A stretch of DNA of 64,000 nucleotides from CALFXN01 sp937957815 (GCA_036788195.1 DAIQNX010000010.1:25573-89572); one strand, 5' to 3'; positions 9,111 through 16,945 are shown, counted from the stretch's first letter. Numbers and translations: made by a program. Notes: a model not told the origin generated them from the letters alone.

Positions 9111-9529
9111 CATGTGTATGAAGTGGCGTTTCCCCCGAGCCGCGCAACCGCCGCGAGATCCCGGACGAGCGGTCCGAGCCGGACGCAGTCGCGCCTCACG
9201 ATTGAGTCGACGACTTTCGGGCCGCCATCCGTATCGAGGCGCAACGCACCGAAGAAGAACCCGGACTTCCACGTCACACCCAGGACGCGGTCCAGCCGGA
9301 GTTCGTCCTTCCTGGGCGTCAGGGCTCCCTGTTTCAGGAACAGGAGTCTTCGGTCCGTGACGAAAAGAACCCACGTATATTCCGCATAGAGACACCCCGT
9401 CATTCCGAAAAGGGCCTCGCCCTCTTCGAGAACGCCCGCAAGCAGCGCCGGTTCGTTGCGCCGCCGCCACTTCGGATATTCGGGAACGCCCTCGAGCTGC
9501 CGGAGAACAGAGTCTTCGTCAACGGGCAT
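9110..9529 (-). CDS. Small PH-like (YokE-type) domain protein
   Basis: The protein has 139 residues and no membrane span. After a short N-terminal helix, the segment LEEGEALFGMTGCL leads into YTWVLFVTDRRLLFLKQGAL, the characteristic 'VLTDRRLLFL' strand pair of bacterial PH (bPH_8, YokE-like) domains. LDRVLGVTWKSGFFFGALRL is the next beta hairpin. The function of this family is not established. GGAGG lies 8 bases before the ATG. It ends inside the T tract of the facing TRAP terminator, so the two genes are packed tail to tail. Confidence 0.68.
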   Translation of the reverse strand: MPVDEDSVLRQLEGVPEYPKWRRRNEPALLAGVLEEGEALFGMTGCLYAEYTWVLFVTDRRLLFLKQGALTPRKDELRLDRVLGVTWKSGFFFGALRLDTDGGPKVVDSIVRRDCVRLGPLVRDLAAVARLGGNATSYT

Positions 9530-9642
9530 TTCATGCGCCTCCGATCCGGGATCGTACTCCGGATTCCATCATACACGACCGGAACGGAAAAGTCCGGTCT
9601 CCCCGACGATGGAGAGGCCGAACGCCGCATTCCCTGATCCTT

Positions 9643-9768
9643 TCAGGATTTTTTCTCGGACGCCATGACCGAACGGTACGCGAGGCAGAGGCCTTCGAAA
9701 TCCCGCTCCATATCGACACTGTCGCACGTTCCGCGAACCGCCGCCTGTTGCTGTTCCTTCTTCTCCAT
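9643..9768 (-). CDS. 41-codon orphan ORF behind the CoA ligase gene
   Basis: This small ORF is not recognised. It begins MEKKEQQQAAVRGT and ends SEKKS, is highly charged, has two cysteines (GTCDS, GLCLAY) and no membrane span. Support comes from an excellent ribosome site, GGGAGGTGACGACG directly before the ATG. Its position is 26 bases downstream of the arylacetate-CoA ligase stop on the same strand. Its codon use is GC-rich like the neighbours. The stop lies within a short imperfect hairpin (9634-9655). It may be a small partner or regulator of the ligase, or not be functional. Confidence 0.42.
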   Translation of the reverse strand: MEKKEQQQAAVRGTCDSVDMERDFEGLCLAYRSVMASEKKS

Positions 9769-9794
9769 CGTCGTCACCTCCCTTGCAGGAATCC

Positions 9795-11039
9795 TCACGC
9801 GACCCGCCGGACGCGACTCGCCTTTCCGTCGCTCCGGCCGAGCGCCCCGGGCTCCACGATCCGGAAACCGACGCGGATGCCGAGAACATCCCTGAGAGCG
9901 GCCACAGCCTCGCGCGCCAGCGCGTCGTAGGAATGCGCCGGGACGTCCGCCTCCGCCTCGCAGAGAAGAGCGAGCTCGCTGAGCCCCTCCCGTTCGCTGA
10001 CATCGATCCGGTATTGCATCGACAACCCCGGAACGCGGGGCAGCACCGATTCGATCTGGGACGGAAAGACATTCACTCCCCGAATGATGAGCATGTCGTC
10101 ATTCCGCCCGGGCACACGGCCGATCCTGACGCCCCCGCGTCCGCACGCGCACGGCTCCTGCGTCAGACTCGTGAGATCGCGCGTCCGGTAACGGACGAGC
10201 GGCAACGCCTCCTTGCCGAGCGGCGTGAGGACAAGTTCTCCCGTTTCCCCGTCCGGAAGCGGCTCGAACGTCTCAGGATCGACGACCTCCGCGAAGAAGC
10301 GTCTCCCGTCGATGTGCATCCCGTCGCGATGCGGGCACTCCATCGCGACCCCAGGTCCCATGATCTCCGACAGACCGTAGATGTTCAGCGCGGTCACGCC
10401 GAGGCGCTCCTGGAGGGAATCCCGAAGCTCCCCGCTCCACGCCTCGCCTCCGAGAATCGCGATCCGGAGGCTGAGCCGCGACCGGACACCGATCTCTTCG
10501 ATCCGCTCCGCAAGGTGCAGCGCATAGGACGGCGTACAGGCGAGAACGGTTGTCCCGAGGGATTCCATGAGCATGAGCTGTCGCTCCGTGAAACCGCCCC
10601 CCGCCGGAATCACGGTCGCTCCGATCCGCTCGCCGCCGTAGTGAAACCCGAGCCCGCCCGTGAACAGACCGTATCCGAACGCCACCTGGATGATGTCGTC
10701 GGCGGTCACTCCGGCCATCCGGAGACAATCGGCCATCGCTTCGGTCCAGTTTTCGAGATCGGCCTTCGAGTACGGGACGAATGTCGGCGTCCCGCTCGTT
10801 CCGGAGGAGGCGTGCAACCTGACGACGGCTTCACGGGGGCAACTCATGCTTTCGAAGGGTCCGCGGTCGCGGAGATCCTGCTTCGTCATGAACGGGACCT
10901 TCCGGAAATCCGCAATGCTCCTGACGTCGTCCGGAAGCATCCCGAGAGAACGCATCCGCTCCCTAAAGAGGGCGTTCACCCCGAAAACCCGATTCACCGT
11001 ATCCCGCAACCGCTCGACCGTCTCCATCCTGAACGTCAT
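9795..11039 (-). CDS. Phenylacetate-CoA ligase family (PaaK-like)
   Basis: The 414-residue cytoplasmic AMP-forming ligase matches the usual PaaK length. It shows the adenylate-forming P-loop HASSGTSGTPTFVPY near residue 85, the motif NIYGLSEIMGPGVAMEC near 225, TGELVLTPLGKEALPLVRYR, and the C-terminal hinge DDMLIIRGVNVFPSQIE. It should activate phenylacetate, indoleacetate or related arylacetates to CoA thioesters. The ATG at 11039 was chosen because AGGAGAGGAG lies ahead; the frame runs further upstream but through a terminator hairpin. In anaerobes such ligases act with indolepyruvate ferredoxin oxidoreductases, in aromatic amino acid breakdown or in re-synthesis from arylacetates. The leader (see 11079-11233) suggests control by aromatic amino acid supply. 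Confidence 0.9.
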   Translation of the reverse strand: MTFRMETVERLRDTVNRVFGVNALFRERMRSLGMLPDDVRSIADFRKVPFMTKQDLRDRGPFESMSCPREAVVRLHASSGTSGTPTFVPYSKADLENWTEAMADCLRMAGVTADDIIQVAFGYGLFTGGLGFHYGGERIGATVIPAGGGFTERQLMLMESLGTTVLACTPSYALHLAERIEEIGVRSRLSLRIAILGGEAWSGELRDSLQERLGVTALNIYGLSEIMGPGVAMECPHRDGMHIDGRRFFAEVVDPETFEPLPDGETGELVLTPLGKEALPLVRYRTRDLTSLTQEPCACGRGGVRIGRVPGRNDDMLIIRGVNVFPSQIESVLPRVPGLSMQYRIDVSEREGLSELALLCEAEADVPAHSYDALAREAVAALRDVLGIRVGFRIVEPGALGRSDGKASRVRRVA

Positions 11040-11071
11040 CCCGCTCACGCTCCTCTCCTGGTTCCGCGCAT

Positions 11072-11106
11072 AAAAAAAGGCCGGGTTCCCACGTGGGAAC
11101 CCGGCC
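11072..11106 (-). terminator. Leader terminator of the CoA ligase attenuator
   Basis: On the minus strand a perfect 28-base palindrome (11079-11106) is followed by seven T residues (11078-11072). It lies before the ligase ribosome site, so read-through is required for expression. Its arms are the '3:4' hairpin of the proposed attenuator. Confidence 0.9.
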
Positions 11107-11158
11107 TGAGAGATCGGACCAACGACGCCTAGGCGTCGGCCCACCCCCGGGGTCCCAC
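11079..11158 (-). promoter_or_regulatory. Antiterminator/terminator switch (transcription attenuator)
   Basis: The 12 bases GTGGGACCCCGG (minus strand, 11158-11147) lie inside the leader peptide gene and are a near copy of the distal terminator arm GTGGGAACCCGG. They can therefore pair with the proximal arm CCGGGTTCCCAC (11104-11093) with one mismatch, and this excludes the terminator. A further perfect 7-bp hairpin (11123-11138) holds the leader stop codon in its two-base loop. This is the layout of a ribosome-mediated amino acid attenuator; the pairing is seen in the sequence, the mechanism is inferred. Confidence 0.7.
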
Positions 11159-11233
11159 GCATCTGCGCCAAAAGGTAAAGGAGAAAACGGTTGTCTGCCC
11201 TGCCTTTTCGGATACCCCGGTACGCGCGATCAT
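11129..11233 (-). CDS. Leader peptide rich in Phe/Trp, upstream of CoA ligase
   Basis: A 34-codon ORF starts with an ATG 8 bases after GAGAGGAG. Its frame differs from that of the ligase. Codons 15-22 read TTVFSFTFW, with Phe at 17, 19 and 21 and Trp at 22; a second Trp is codon 31 (GWADA, then stop). The aromatic cluster ends 9 bases before the antiterminator arm. A ribosome waiting for charged tRNA-Phe or tRNA-Trp would leave that arm free, while a ribosome reaching the stop codon would mask it. The ribosome-site region GGAGAGGAGCGTG (11238-11250) is repeated exactly before the ligase start (11046-11058). Not a match to any leader I know by sequence. Confidence 0.68.
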   Translation of the reverse strand: MIARTGVSEKAGQTTVFSFTFWRRCVGPRGWADA

Positions 11234-11268
11234 GTCGCACGCTCCTCTCCCTGCTCGGATTGCGGATG

Positions 11269-11297
11269 TTTATACCACCGCTCCGCCCGTATGTCAA
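11269..11297 (-). promoter_or_regulatory. Near-consensus sigma-70 promoter of the leader/ligase
   Basis: TTGACA (11297-11292) and TATAAA (11274-11269) on the minus strand are separated by exactly 17 bases. Transcription would begin about 25 bases before the leader peptide ATG. It is the closest match to consensus that I found in the window. Confidence 0.85.
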
Positions 11298-11420
11298 CAG
11301 TTTGCGCGACGACAGCCGGATTCGTCGCCGCGGCCCTCCTGCGGGACCCCGGCACTGGAAACTTTCATGGGAACTTCCCGCGTCTTTATGGTACGATTAC
11401 ATCGCGGAGGTGATGGAATC

Positions 11421-12527
11421 ATGTACCATAGGGTGGGATACGAGCGTCTGCTCTCCCGGACGCAGGAAATTCTCGAGAAGATCGGATATCCGGCGCACAA
11501 AGCGAACATCACCGCGTGGGTTCTCGCCGAGGCCGACGCCAGAGGCGTCCCGTCGCACGGCGTCACGCGCGTCAAGGTCTACCGCAACGAGATGGAACAG
11601 GGCCACGTCAATCCCGAAGCGGAACCCGAGATCGTTCACGAGACTCCCGTCTCGATCGTCGTCGACGGCCATTACGGCGTCGGGGCGCATATCGCGGACT
11701 TCACGATGCGGCGCGTGATCGAAAAGACGCGGGAGCACGGAACATGCTACGCGTCGGTGCGCAACTCGAATCACTTCGGAATGGCGGGGCTCTGGGCCGA
11801 GATGGCCGTAAAGGAGGGGTTCGGCGGGAGCGCGTTCACGAACACGATCCGGTGCGCGGTTCCGACGCTTGGCTGCGAGCGACTCCTCGGGACGAACCCC
11901 ATCGCCTTCGGACTCCCCTCCGACGAGGAGCTTCCGTTCCTGCTCGACATGGCGACGACAACCGCACCGCGCGGCAAACTCGGAGTCTATAAGCGACGCA
12001 ATCGTCCGCTGCCCGAAGGATGGTTCGTCGGCGAAAACGGCGAACCGGTGACGGATCCCGCCGAGGCGACCTCCATTCTCGCCGATCCGACCGGAACGCA
12101 CGGCGGCCTCGTATTCCTCGGCGGAACGACCGAGATCATGGGCGGCCACAAGGGATACGGGCTCGCGCTCTTCGTTGACATGCTCTGCGGCCCCCTCGCC
12201 CACGGTCCGTGGACGCGGGATGTCTTCCAGACGCAGGACGCGAACGTCGGGCACTTTTTTTCGGCGTTCCGGCTCGACCTCTTCGGCGACGAAGGTGACG
12301 TCCGCCGCCGGGTGGGCGACGTGCTCCGCGCGCTTCGCGCCTCGTCCCCGGGCGAACCGGCGGGACGCGTCCTTACGCACGGCGAAAAGGAAGCCCTCCG
12401 GAGAGCGACTGCCCTGAAGGACGGCGTCGTTCTCGACGAAACCACATATGAGATGATGGAGGAGTACGCGAAGGAATTCGGACTCGGGCCTCTTCCGGCG
12501 ATCGAATGCGAAGAAACGGAGAAATAG
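11421..12527 (+). CDS. Malate/L-lactate dehydrogenase-family (Ldh_2) oxidoreductase
   Basis: The 368-residue protein belongs to the Ldh_2 (YlbC/ComC-type) NAD(P)-dependent 2-hydroxyacid dehydrogenases. Family marks are PSHGVTRVKVYRNEM near residue 40 with the catalytic His, VRNSNHFGMAGLWAEMA near 115, GTNPIAFGLPS near 155, and EIMGGHKGYGLALFVDML near 240. Relatives oxidise malate, lactate, sulfolactate, ureidoglycolate or 2,3-diketogulonate, so the substrate cannot be named. GGAGGTGATGGAATC precedes the ATG. It heads an operon with a LarA-family protein and a TRAP importer, pointing to oxidation of an imported 2-hydroxyacid. Confidence 0.88.
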   Translation: MYHRVGYERLLSRTQEILEKIGYPAHKANITAWVLAEADARGVPSHGVTRVKVYRNEMEQGHVNPEAEPEIVHETPVSIVVDGHYGVGAHIADFTMRRVIEKTREHGTCYASVRNSNHFGMAGLWAEMAVKEGFGGSAFTNTIRCAVPTLGCERLLGTNPIAFGLPSDEELPFLLDMATTTAPRGKLGVYKRRNRPLPEGWFVGENGEPVTDPAEATSILADPTGTHGGLVFLGGTTEIMGGHKGYGLALFVDMLCGPLAHGPWTRDVFQTQDANVGHFFSAFRLDLFGDEGDVRRRVGDVLRALRASSPGEPAGRVLTHGEKEALRRATALKDGVVLDETTYEMMEEYAKEFGLGPLPAIECEETEK

Positions 12528-12573
12528 GGGCGTCCGTCGGAGTTTCGGACCTGTGGAAAGCGAGGGAGATTCC

Positions 12574-13866
12574 ATGGCGCGCATCGATTTTCCCTACCCC
12601 GGAATCGCAGGGGCGGACATTCCGGACGCAAATCTGACGGCGATTCTCGAACCCAGGGCGACACCCCCCGCCGCGGAGGACGATACGGCGGAAGTCCGCC
12701 GGGCGATGTCCTCCCCGATCGGAACGCCGCGGCTCCGCGACATGGCGCCGCGCGGGGGATCGGTCCTCATCCTGATCGACGACAACACCAGAAACACGCC
12801 GGCGGACCGGATTCTGCCGCTGCTGCTCGAAGAACTCGAACAGAGCGGCGTCGCGCCGAAGGACGTTACGATCATGATCGCGCTCGGCACCCACCGCCCG
12901 ATGACGCGCGAGGAGACGGAACGCAAGGTCGGGCGCGCGATCCTCGAAACGTGCCGGATCGTCGAGCACCGATGGGACCGCCCCGACGGCCTTGTCCGGC
13001 TTGACGACACGGAGGGCGGCACTGAAGTCTGGGTCAACAAAATCCTGCTCTCGTCGGACCTCGTGATCGGCCTCGGACACATCACGCCCCACCGCGTCGC
13101 GGGCTTTTCGGGCGGATCGAAGATCGTCCAGCCGGGAGTCTCGGGCGGCGTCACGACCGGGCAGACACACTGGATCAGCGCGCTATACGACGGGAAGGAC
13201 ATCATGGGCAGGCGCGACAACCCCGTCCGGCGCGAGATGGATTCCGTAGCGAAGGCAGCCGGGCTTCGTTTCATCGTGAACGTGATTCTCGACCGGCACG
13301 AGCGGATCTACCGCTGCGTCTGCGGCGACCCCGTAGAAGCCCACAGGGCCGGATGCGACGCGTCGCGCGAGATCTTCGGCGTCCCGTTCGGGCGGTACGC
13401 CGATATCGTCGTCGCCGACTCCTATCCGGCCGACTGCGAACTCTGGCAAGCCGCGAAGGGCATCTACTCGGCCGACCTCGCGCTCGCGCCGGGAGGAACG
13501 CTCATCCTCGTCACGCCCTGTCCCGACGGTGTCGCGAACGGACATCCGGAGCTCTCGAAGATCGGATACCTCCCGTTCGCCGAAATCGACGCGCTCGTCC
13601 GCGACAGGAAGATCGACGATCTCACGCTCGCCGCCCACATCGCCCACGTCGGACGCATCGTGCTCGACAACGGACGCAGGGGCATTCTCGTCAGCCCGGG
13701 AATCGACAGGGCGACGACGGAACGACTTCACATGGAGTATGCGGCGACTCCGTCCGAGGCGCTCGCGGCGGCTTTCGCACGCCACGGAAGGGACGCGCGA
13801 GTGACCGTCGTCAAGAACGGCGGGGACATGCTTCCGGTCTACGCGCCCGAAAAAGGAGGAGCGTGA
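12574..13866 (+). CDS. larA: LarA family protein (nickel-pincer racemase/epimerase)
   Basis: At 430 residues it matches LarA (lactate racemase) length. Conserved motifs are present: LIDDNTRNTP near residue 70, ALGTHRPMTRE near 105, and GHITPHRVAGFSGGSKIVQP near 170, which contains the histidines and the lysine that in LarA is linked to the nickel-pincer cofactor. LarA homologues racemise or epimerise 2-hydroxyacids such as lactate, malate or sugar acids. The ATG follows GAGGGAGATTCC. It sits 47 bases after the Ldh_2 gene and one base before dctQ. A likely role is to interconvert stereoisomers so that the dehydrogenase can oxidise either. Cofactor synthesis genes larB, larC and larE are not in this window. 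Confidence 0.85.
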   Translation: MARIDFPYPGIAGADIPDANLTAILEPRATPPAAEDDTAEVRRAMSSPIGTPRLRDMAPRGGSVLILIDDNTRNTPADRILPLLLEELEQSGVAPKDVTIMIALGTHRPMTREETERKVGRAILETCRIVEHRWDRPDGLVRLDDTEGGTEVWVNKILLSSDLVIGLGHITPHRVAGFSGGSKIVQPGVSGGVTTGQTHWISALYDGKDIMGRRDNPVRREMDSVAKAAGLRFIVNVILDRHERIYRCVCGDPVEAHRAGCDASREIFGVPFGRYADIVVADSYPADCELWQAAKGIYSADLALAPGGTLILVTPCPDGVANGHPELSKIGYLPFAEIDALVRDRKIDDLTLAAHIAHVGRIVLDNGRRGILVSPGIDRATTERLHMEYAATPSEALAAAFARHGRDARVTVVKNGGDMLPVYAPEKGGA

Positions 13867-13867
13867 C

Positions 13868-14389
13868 ATGAAAGGCGTCCTCGGGGTCGCGGAGGGGCTC
13901 TACCGACTGCTTCTCACGATCATGGCGATCGTCCTGTTCTGCGTCGTCGGCGCCTCCGTCTTCACGCGCTACTTCCTGAACAGCTCCCTCGGCTGGGCGG
14001 ATGAACTCTCGCGCTTCACCTTCATCTGGATCTCGTTCCTCGGAGCGGCCTACGCGTACGCCTACGACGAACACCTCGGCCTCGACTTCGTCGTGGACCG
14101 CATCAGACCCGCAAGGCTCCAGCTTTTCGTCCGGCTTTTCGGCGACATTTCGATCGGCGCGGTCATCCTCGTCATCACGATCTACGGATGGACGGTCGCC
14201 GACTCCGCGACGAATCTTTCGCCCGCGCTCTACATCCCCATGAAGTGGGTGTATATGATCGTCCCGGCGACGGGCGCGTTCATGGCGGTCCTGAACCTGG
14301 CCAAGATCGCCGGACGCGTCATGGCCCTTTTCGGACACGACGCGGGGGCGGGACGCCACCCCGCTGACGGAACGGAGGGGAACGGCTGA
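13868..14389 (+). CDS. dctQ: TRAP transporter small permease (DctQ)
   Basis: The 173-residue protein has four predicted membrane helices and the DctQ family core: VFTRYFLNSSLGWADELSRF (the xxRY...W.EE/DE pattern), then FTFIWISFLGAAYAYAYDEH. It forms the membrane complex with DctM, encoded in an overlapping TGATG. The gene starts one base after the larA stop, so it is translationally coupled. Confidence in family is high; the transported hydroxyacid is inferred from the operon only. Confidence 0.9.
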   Translation: MKGVLGVAEGLYRLLLTIMAIVLFCVVGASVFTRYFLNSSLGWADELSRFTFIWISFLGAAYAYAYDEHLGLDFVVDRIRPARLQLFVRLFGDISIGAVILVITIYGWTVADSATNLSPALYIPMKWVYMIVPATGAFMAVLNLAKIAGRVMALFGHDAGAGRHPADGTEGNG

Positions 14390-15672
14390 TGCTCTTGATC
14401 TTTCTTTCCATCCTCTTCGGCGTTACGATCCTCGGGGTTCCGATCGTCTTCAGCCTCGGCGTCGCGAACCTCGTGATGCTCGTCGTCATGGACCTTCCGT
14501 TCATGGTGCTCCCCGCGGAGATCATCTCGGGGATGAACAGCTTCCCCCTGCTCGCGATTCCGTTCTTCATGTTCGTCGGCGAGGTCATGAACCGCGGCGG
14601 CATCGCGAAACGCCTCGTCGACTTCGCCGATTCGCTCGTGGGGCATATCACGGGCGGACTCGGGCACGTGTCGATCCTGAGCAGCATGTTTTTCGGCGGC
14701 ATCTGCGGTTCGGCCGTCGCCGAAGCCGCTGCGATCGGCGGACTCCTCGTGCCGCCGATGGTCAAACAGGGGTACCCATCCCCCCTAGCGGGCGCGATCA
14801 CGGCGTCCGCGGCCGTCATCGGGATCATCATCCCGCCGAGCATTCCATTCATCCTGTTCGGAATCGTCACGAACACGTCCATCGCGAAGATCTTCCTCGG
14901 CGGCATCATCCCGGGGATCCTCGTCGGCCTCGCGCTCATGGTCACGACCTATTTCATCACGAAGAAACGGAACATCGCGACGCGGAAGACCGAGCGCCGC
15001 TTCTCCGGCGCCCGCGTATGGGAGACGTTCAAGGGAGCGGCTCTCGCGCTCTCGATCCCCGTCATCATCGTCGGCGGCATCCTCGGCGGAATCTTCACCG
15101 CGACCGAGGCCGGAGCCGTCTCCGCCTTCGTCGCGCTCTTCCTCGGACTCTTCGTCTACAGGGAAGTCTCGTTCCGCGACATTCCGGGAATCTTCCTCTC
15201 GACGGCGAGAACGACGGGCATCGTGCTCTTCCTGTGCGGCATGGCGATGGGGACGGCATGGCTCCTGACGCGAGCGCGCGTTCCGTTCGAGCTCGCGGAG
15301 ACCGTCCGCTCGCTGACGGATTCCCGGATGGGAATCCTGCTCCTGACAAACGTCCTCCTCTTCTTCGTCGGCTTCGTCATGGACCTGACGCCCGCGATGC
15401 TCATCCTCGCGCCGATCCTGCTTCCGCTCGTCCAGTCGGTCGGCATCGATCCCGTCTACTTCGGAGTCGTCATGTCCGTCAACCTCGGCATCGGACTGAT
15501 CACTCCGCCGGTCGGAACGGTGCTCTACGTCAGCTGCGGCGTCGCGAACGTGCGCTTCGACGACCTCGTCCGTTCGATCGTCCCGTACGTCGTCGCGGAG
15601 GTCGCGACGCTCGTCCTGCTGCTTCTTTTCCCGCAGCTCGTGCTCTTCGTCCCGAACCTGGTGATGCGGTAG
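14389..15672 (+). CDS. dctM: TRAP transporter large permease (DctM)
   Basis: The 427-residue, roughly 12-helix protein has conserved DctM signatures: FPLLAIPFFMFVGEVMNRGG near residue 45, FFGGICGSAVAEAAAIGGLL near 105, IIPPSIPFILFGIVTNTSI near 145, and the C-terminal VMSVNLGIGLITPPVGTVLY. It supplies the ion-coupled transport channel for the receptor encoded at 15875. Its start overlaps the dctQ stop by one base. Confidence 0.93.
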   Translation: MLLIFLSILFGVTILGVPIVFSLGVANLVMLVVMDLPFMVLPAEIISGMNSFPLLAIPFFMFVGEVMNRGGIAKRLVDFADSLVGHITGGLGHVSILSSMFFGGICGSAVAEAAAIGGLLVPPMVKQGYPSPLAGAITASAAVIGIIIPPSIPFILFGIVTNTSIAKIFLGGIIPGILVGLALMVTTYFITKKRNIATRKTERRFSGARVWETFKGAALALSIPVIIVGGILGGIFTATEAGAVSAFVALFLGLFVYREVSFRDIPGIFLSTARTTGIVLFLCGMAMGTAWLLTRARVPFELAETVRSLTDSRMGILLLTNVLLFFVGFVMDLTPAMLILAPILLPLVQSVGIDPVYFGVVMSVNLGIGLITPPVGTVLYVSCGVANVRFDDLVRSIVPYVVAEVATLVLLLLFPQLVLFVPNLVMR

Positions 15673-15874
15673 GGCCGGCGTTTCATCCGACGTCGCGGCA
15701 ATGTCGGAAAGGAAGGGGGCGGCTCGGGGGAGGAGACGAACAGAGATACGGAGCGGAGAAGTTCGGGATCATGGAGACAGGCCGGTCCTTCCGGCATGTC
15801 GGGCGCCGGTGTTCGGCGATTTCCGGCAACGCTTCCGGAAAGGGGCGTTGCATGAAAGGAGACGTGACGTCATC

Positions 15875-16873
15875 GTGAAAAAGACTTTTTCGGTTCTTGC
15901 AGCTCTCGTACTGATTCTGCCCGTCTGTTCCGTCGCTTTCGCAGCCGAAACGTTCAAGATCTCGGCCGGGATCGGCCTCAACGACAAGTCCGCACAATAC
16001 AAGTCTCTCGTATTCTTCAAGGATCTCGTCGAAAAGAACGGCCAGGGCCGGATCAAGGTCGATCTGTACCACTCCAGCCAGCTCGGAGACGACCGGAAGA
16101 TGATGGAGGCGCTCAAGATGGGGACGCAGGAGATGACCTGCCCCTCGACGGCCCCGATGACCGGCTTCGTCAACGCGTTCAAGATCTACGACCTGCCGTT
16201 CATCTTCCCGAGCGAAGAGGTCGCGGATTATATTCTCGACGGCCCCGTCGGGAAGAAGATCCTCGACATGCTCCCCGCGCAGGGGCTCGTCGGCCTCGCG
16301 TACTGGGAGAACGGATTCCGTCAGCTCACGAACAGCACTCGCGCCGTGAAAACCCCCGAAGACATGAAGGGGCTCAAGGTTCGGACGATGGAGAATCCCA
16401 TCCACCTCGCCGCGTTCAAGACCATGGGCGCGAATCCGACGCCGATGGCGTTCGGCGAGCTGTTCTCCGCGATGCAGCAGAAGGTCGTCGACGGACAGGA
16501 AAACCCGTGGGGAACGATCTACCTGCAGAATTTCTTCGAGGTCCAGAAGTTCGCGACCGACACCGGCCACATTTATTCGCCGTTCGTCCTGCTCATCTCC
16601 GAGAAGTTCTGGGACAAACTCCCCGACGATCTGAAGAAGATCGTCCAGGACGCCGCGAACGAGTCGAAGATTCACAACCGGAAGCTCAACCGCGAGATGA
16701 ACGCCGAGTACCTCGAAAAGCTCAAGACGAAGATGGACGTGACCATCCTGACGCCCGAACAGCGCGCGAAGTTCCAGGAGGCCGTAAAGCCCGTCTATGA
16801 CCAGTTCGCGAAGGAAATCGGAACCGAGCTCGTCGACGAGGTCATGAAGCTCGTCAGGGAGTACAAGAAGTAG
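15875..16873 (+). CDS. dctP: TRAP transporter solute receptor (DctP), GTG start
   Basis: The 332-residue periplasmic receptor has a signal peptide (VKKTFSVLAALVLILPVCSV, cleaved near FAAE). DctP motifs follow: VDLYHSSQLGDDRKMMEAL, LTNSTRAVKTPEDMKGLKVR with the carboxylate-binding Arg (VRTMENP), and MAFGELFSAMQQKVVDGQENP. The start is a GTG at 15875 without a well-spaced ribosome site of its own. Instead an eight-codon ORF (ATG at 15852, after a weak site) ends in a TGA that overlaps this GTG, so translation may be coupled. It follows dctM by 202 bases, which hold a purine-rich leader with hairpins, and it ends before a terminator. Confidence 0.9.
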   Translation: MKKTFSVLAALVLILPVCSVAFAAETFKISAGIGLNDKSAQYKSLVFFKDLVEKNGQGRIKVDLYHSSQLGDDRKMMEALKMGTQEMTCPSTAPMTGFVNAFKIYDLPFIFPSEEVADYILDGPVGKKILDMLPAQGLVGLAYWENGFRQLTNSTRAVKTPEDMKGLKVRTMENPIHLAAFKTMGANPTPMAFGELFSAMQQKVVDGQENPWGTIYLQNFFEVQKFATDTGHIYSPFVLLISEKFWDKLPDDLKKIVQDAANESKIHNRKLNREMNAEYLEKLKTKMDVTILTPEQRAKFQEAVKPVYDQFAKEIGTELVDEVMKLVREYKK

Positions 16874-16888
16874 TTTCGCAAACGAACG

Positions 16889-16925
16889 GGGCGCGTCCCG
16901 GGCGAAGGGAATGCGCCCTTTTTTT
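16889..16925 (+). terminator. Terminator of the larA-dctQMP operon
   Basis: GGGCGCGT (16889-16896) pairs with ATGCGCCC (16911-16918) around a 14-base loop, followed by seven T residues. Confidence 0.82.
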
Positions 16926-16945
16926 CGCTTCGGGCCCGTGCGCCG

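Noticed and set aside
11147..11158. T-box antiterminator motif (GTGGGACCCCG resembles the T-box GTGGNACCNCG)
   Set aside because: No stem I, no specifier loop, and the segment is coding sequence of the leader ORF. It pairs with the terminator arm instead of tRNA.
11129..11250. Glycine riboswitch in the CoA ligase leader (GGAGAG near the start, CTCTCAGG near the end)
   Set aside because: The end motif matches, but the conserved core between them is absent and the spacing is about twice that of a single aptamer. The leader peptide and the pairing arms explain the region better.
9795..11297. A 500-residue version of the CoA ligase starting at 11297
   Set aside because: Its first 86 codons run through the -35 box, the leader and the terminator. 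The ligase homology begins near the ATG at 11039.
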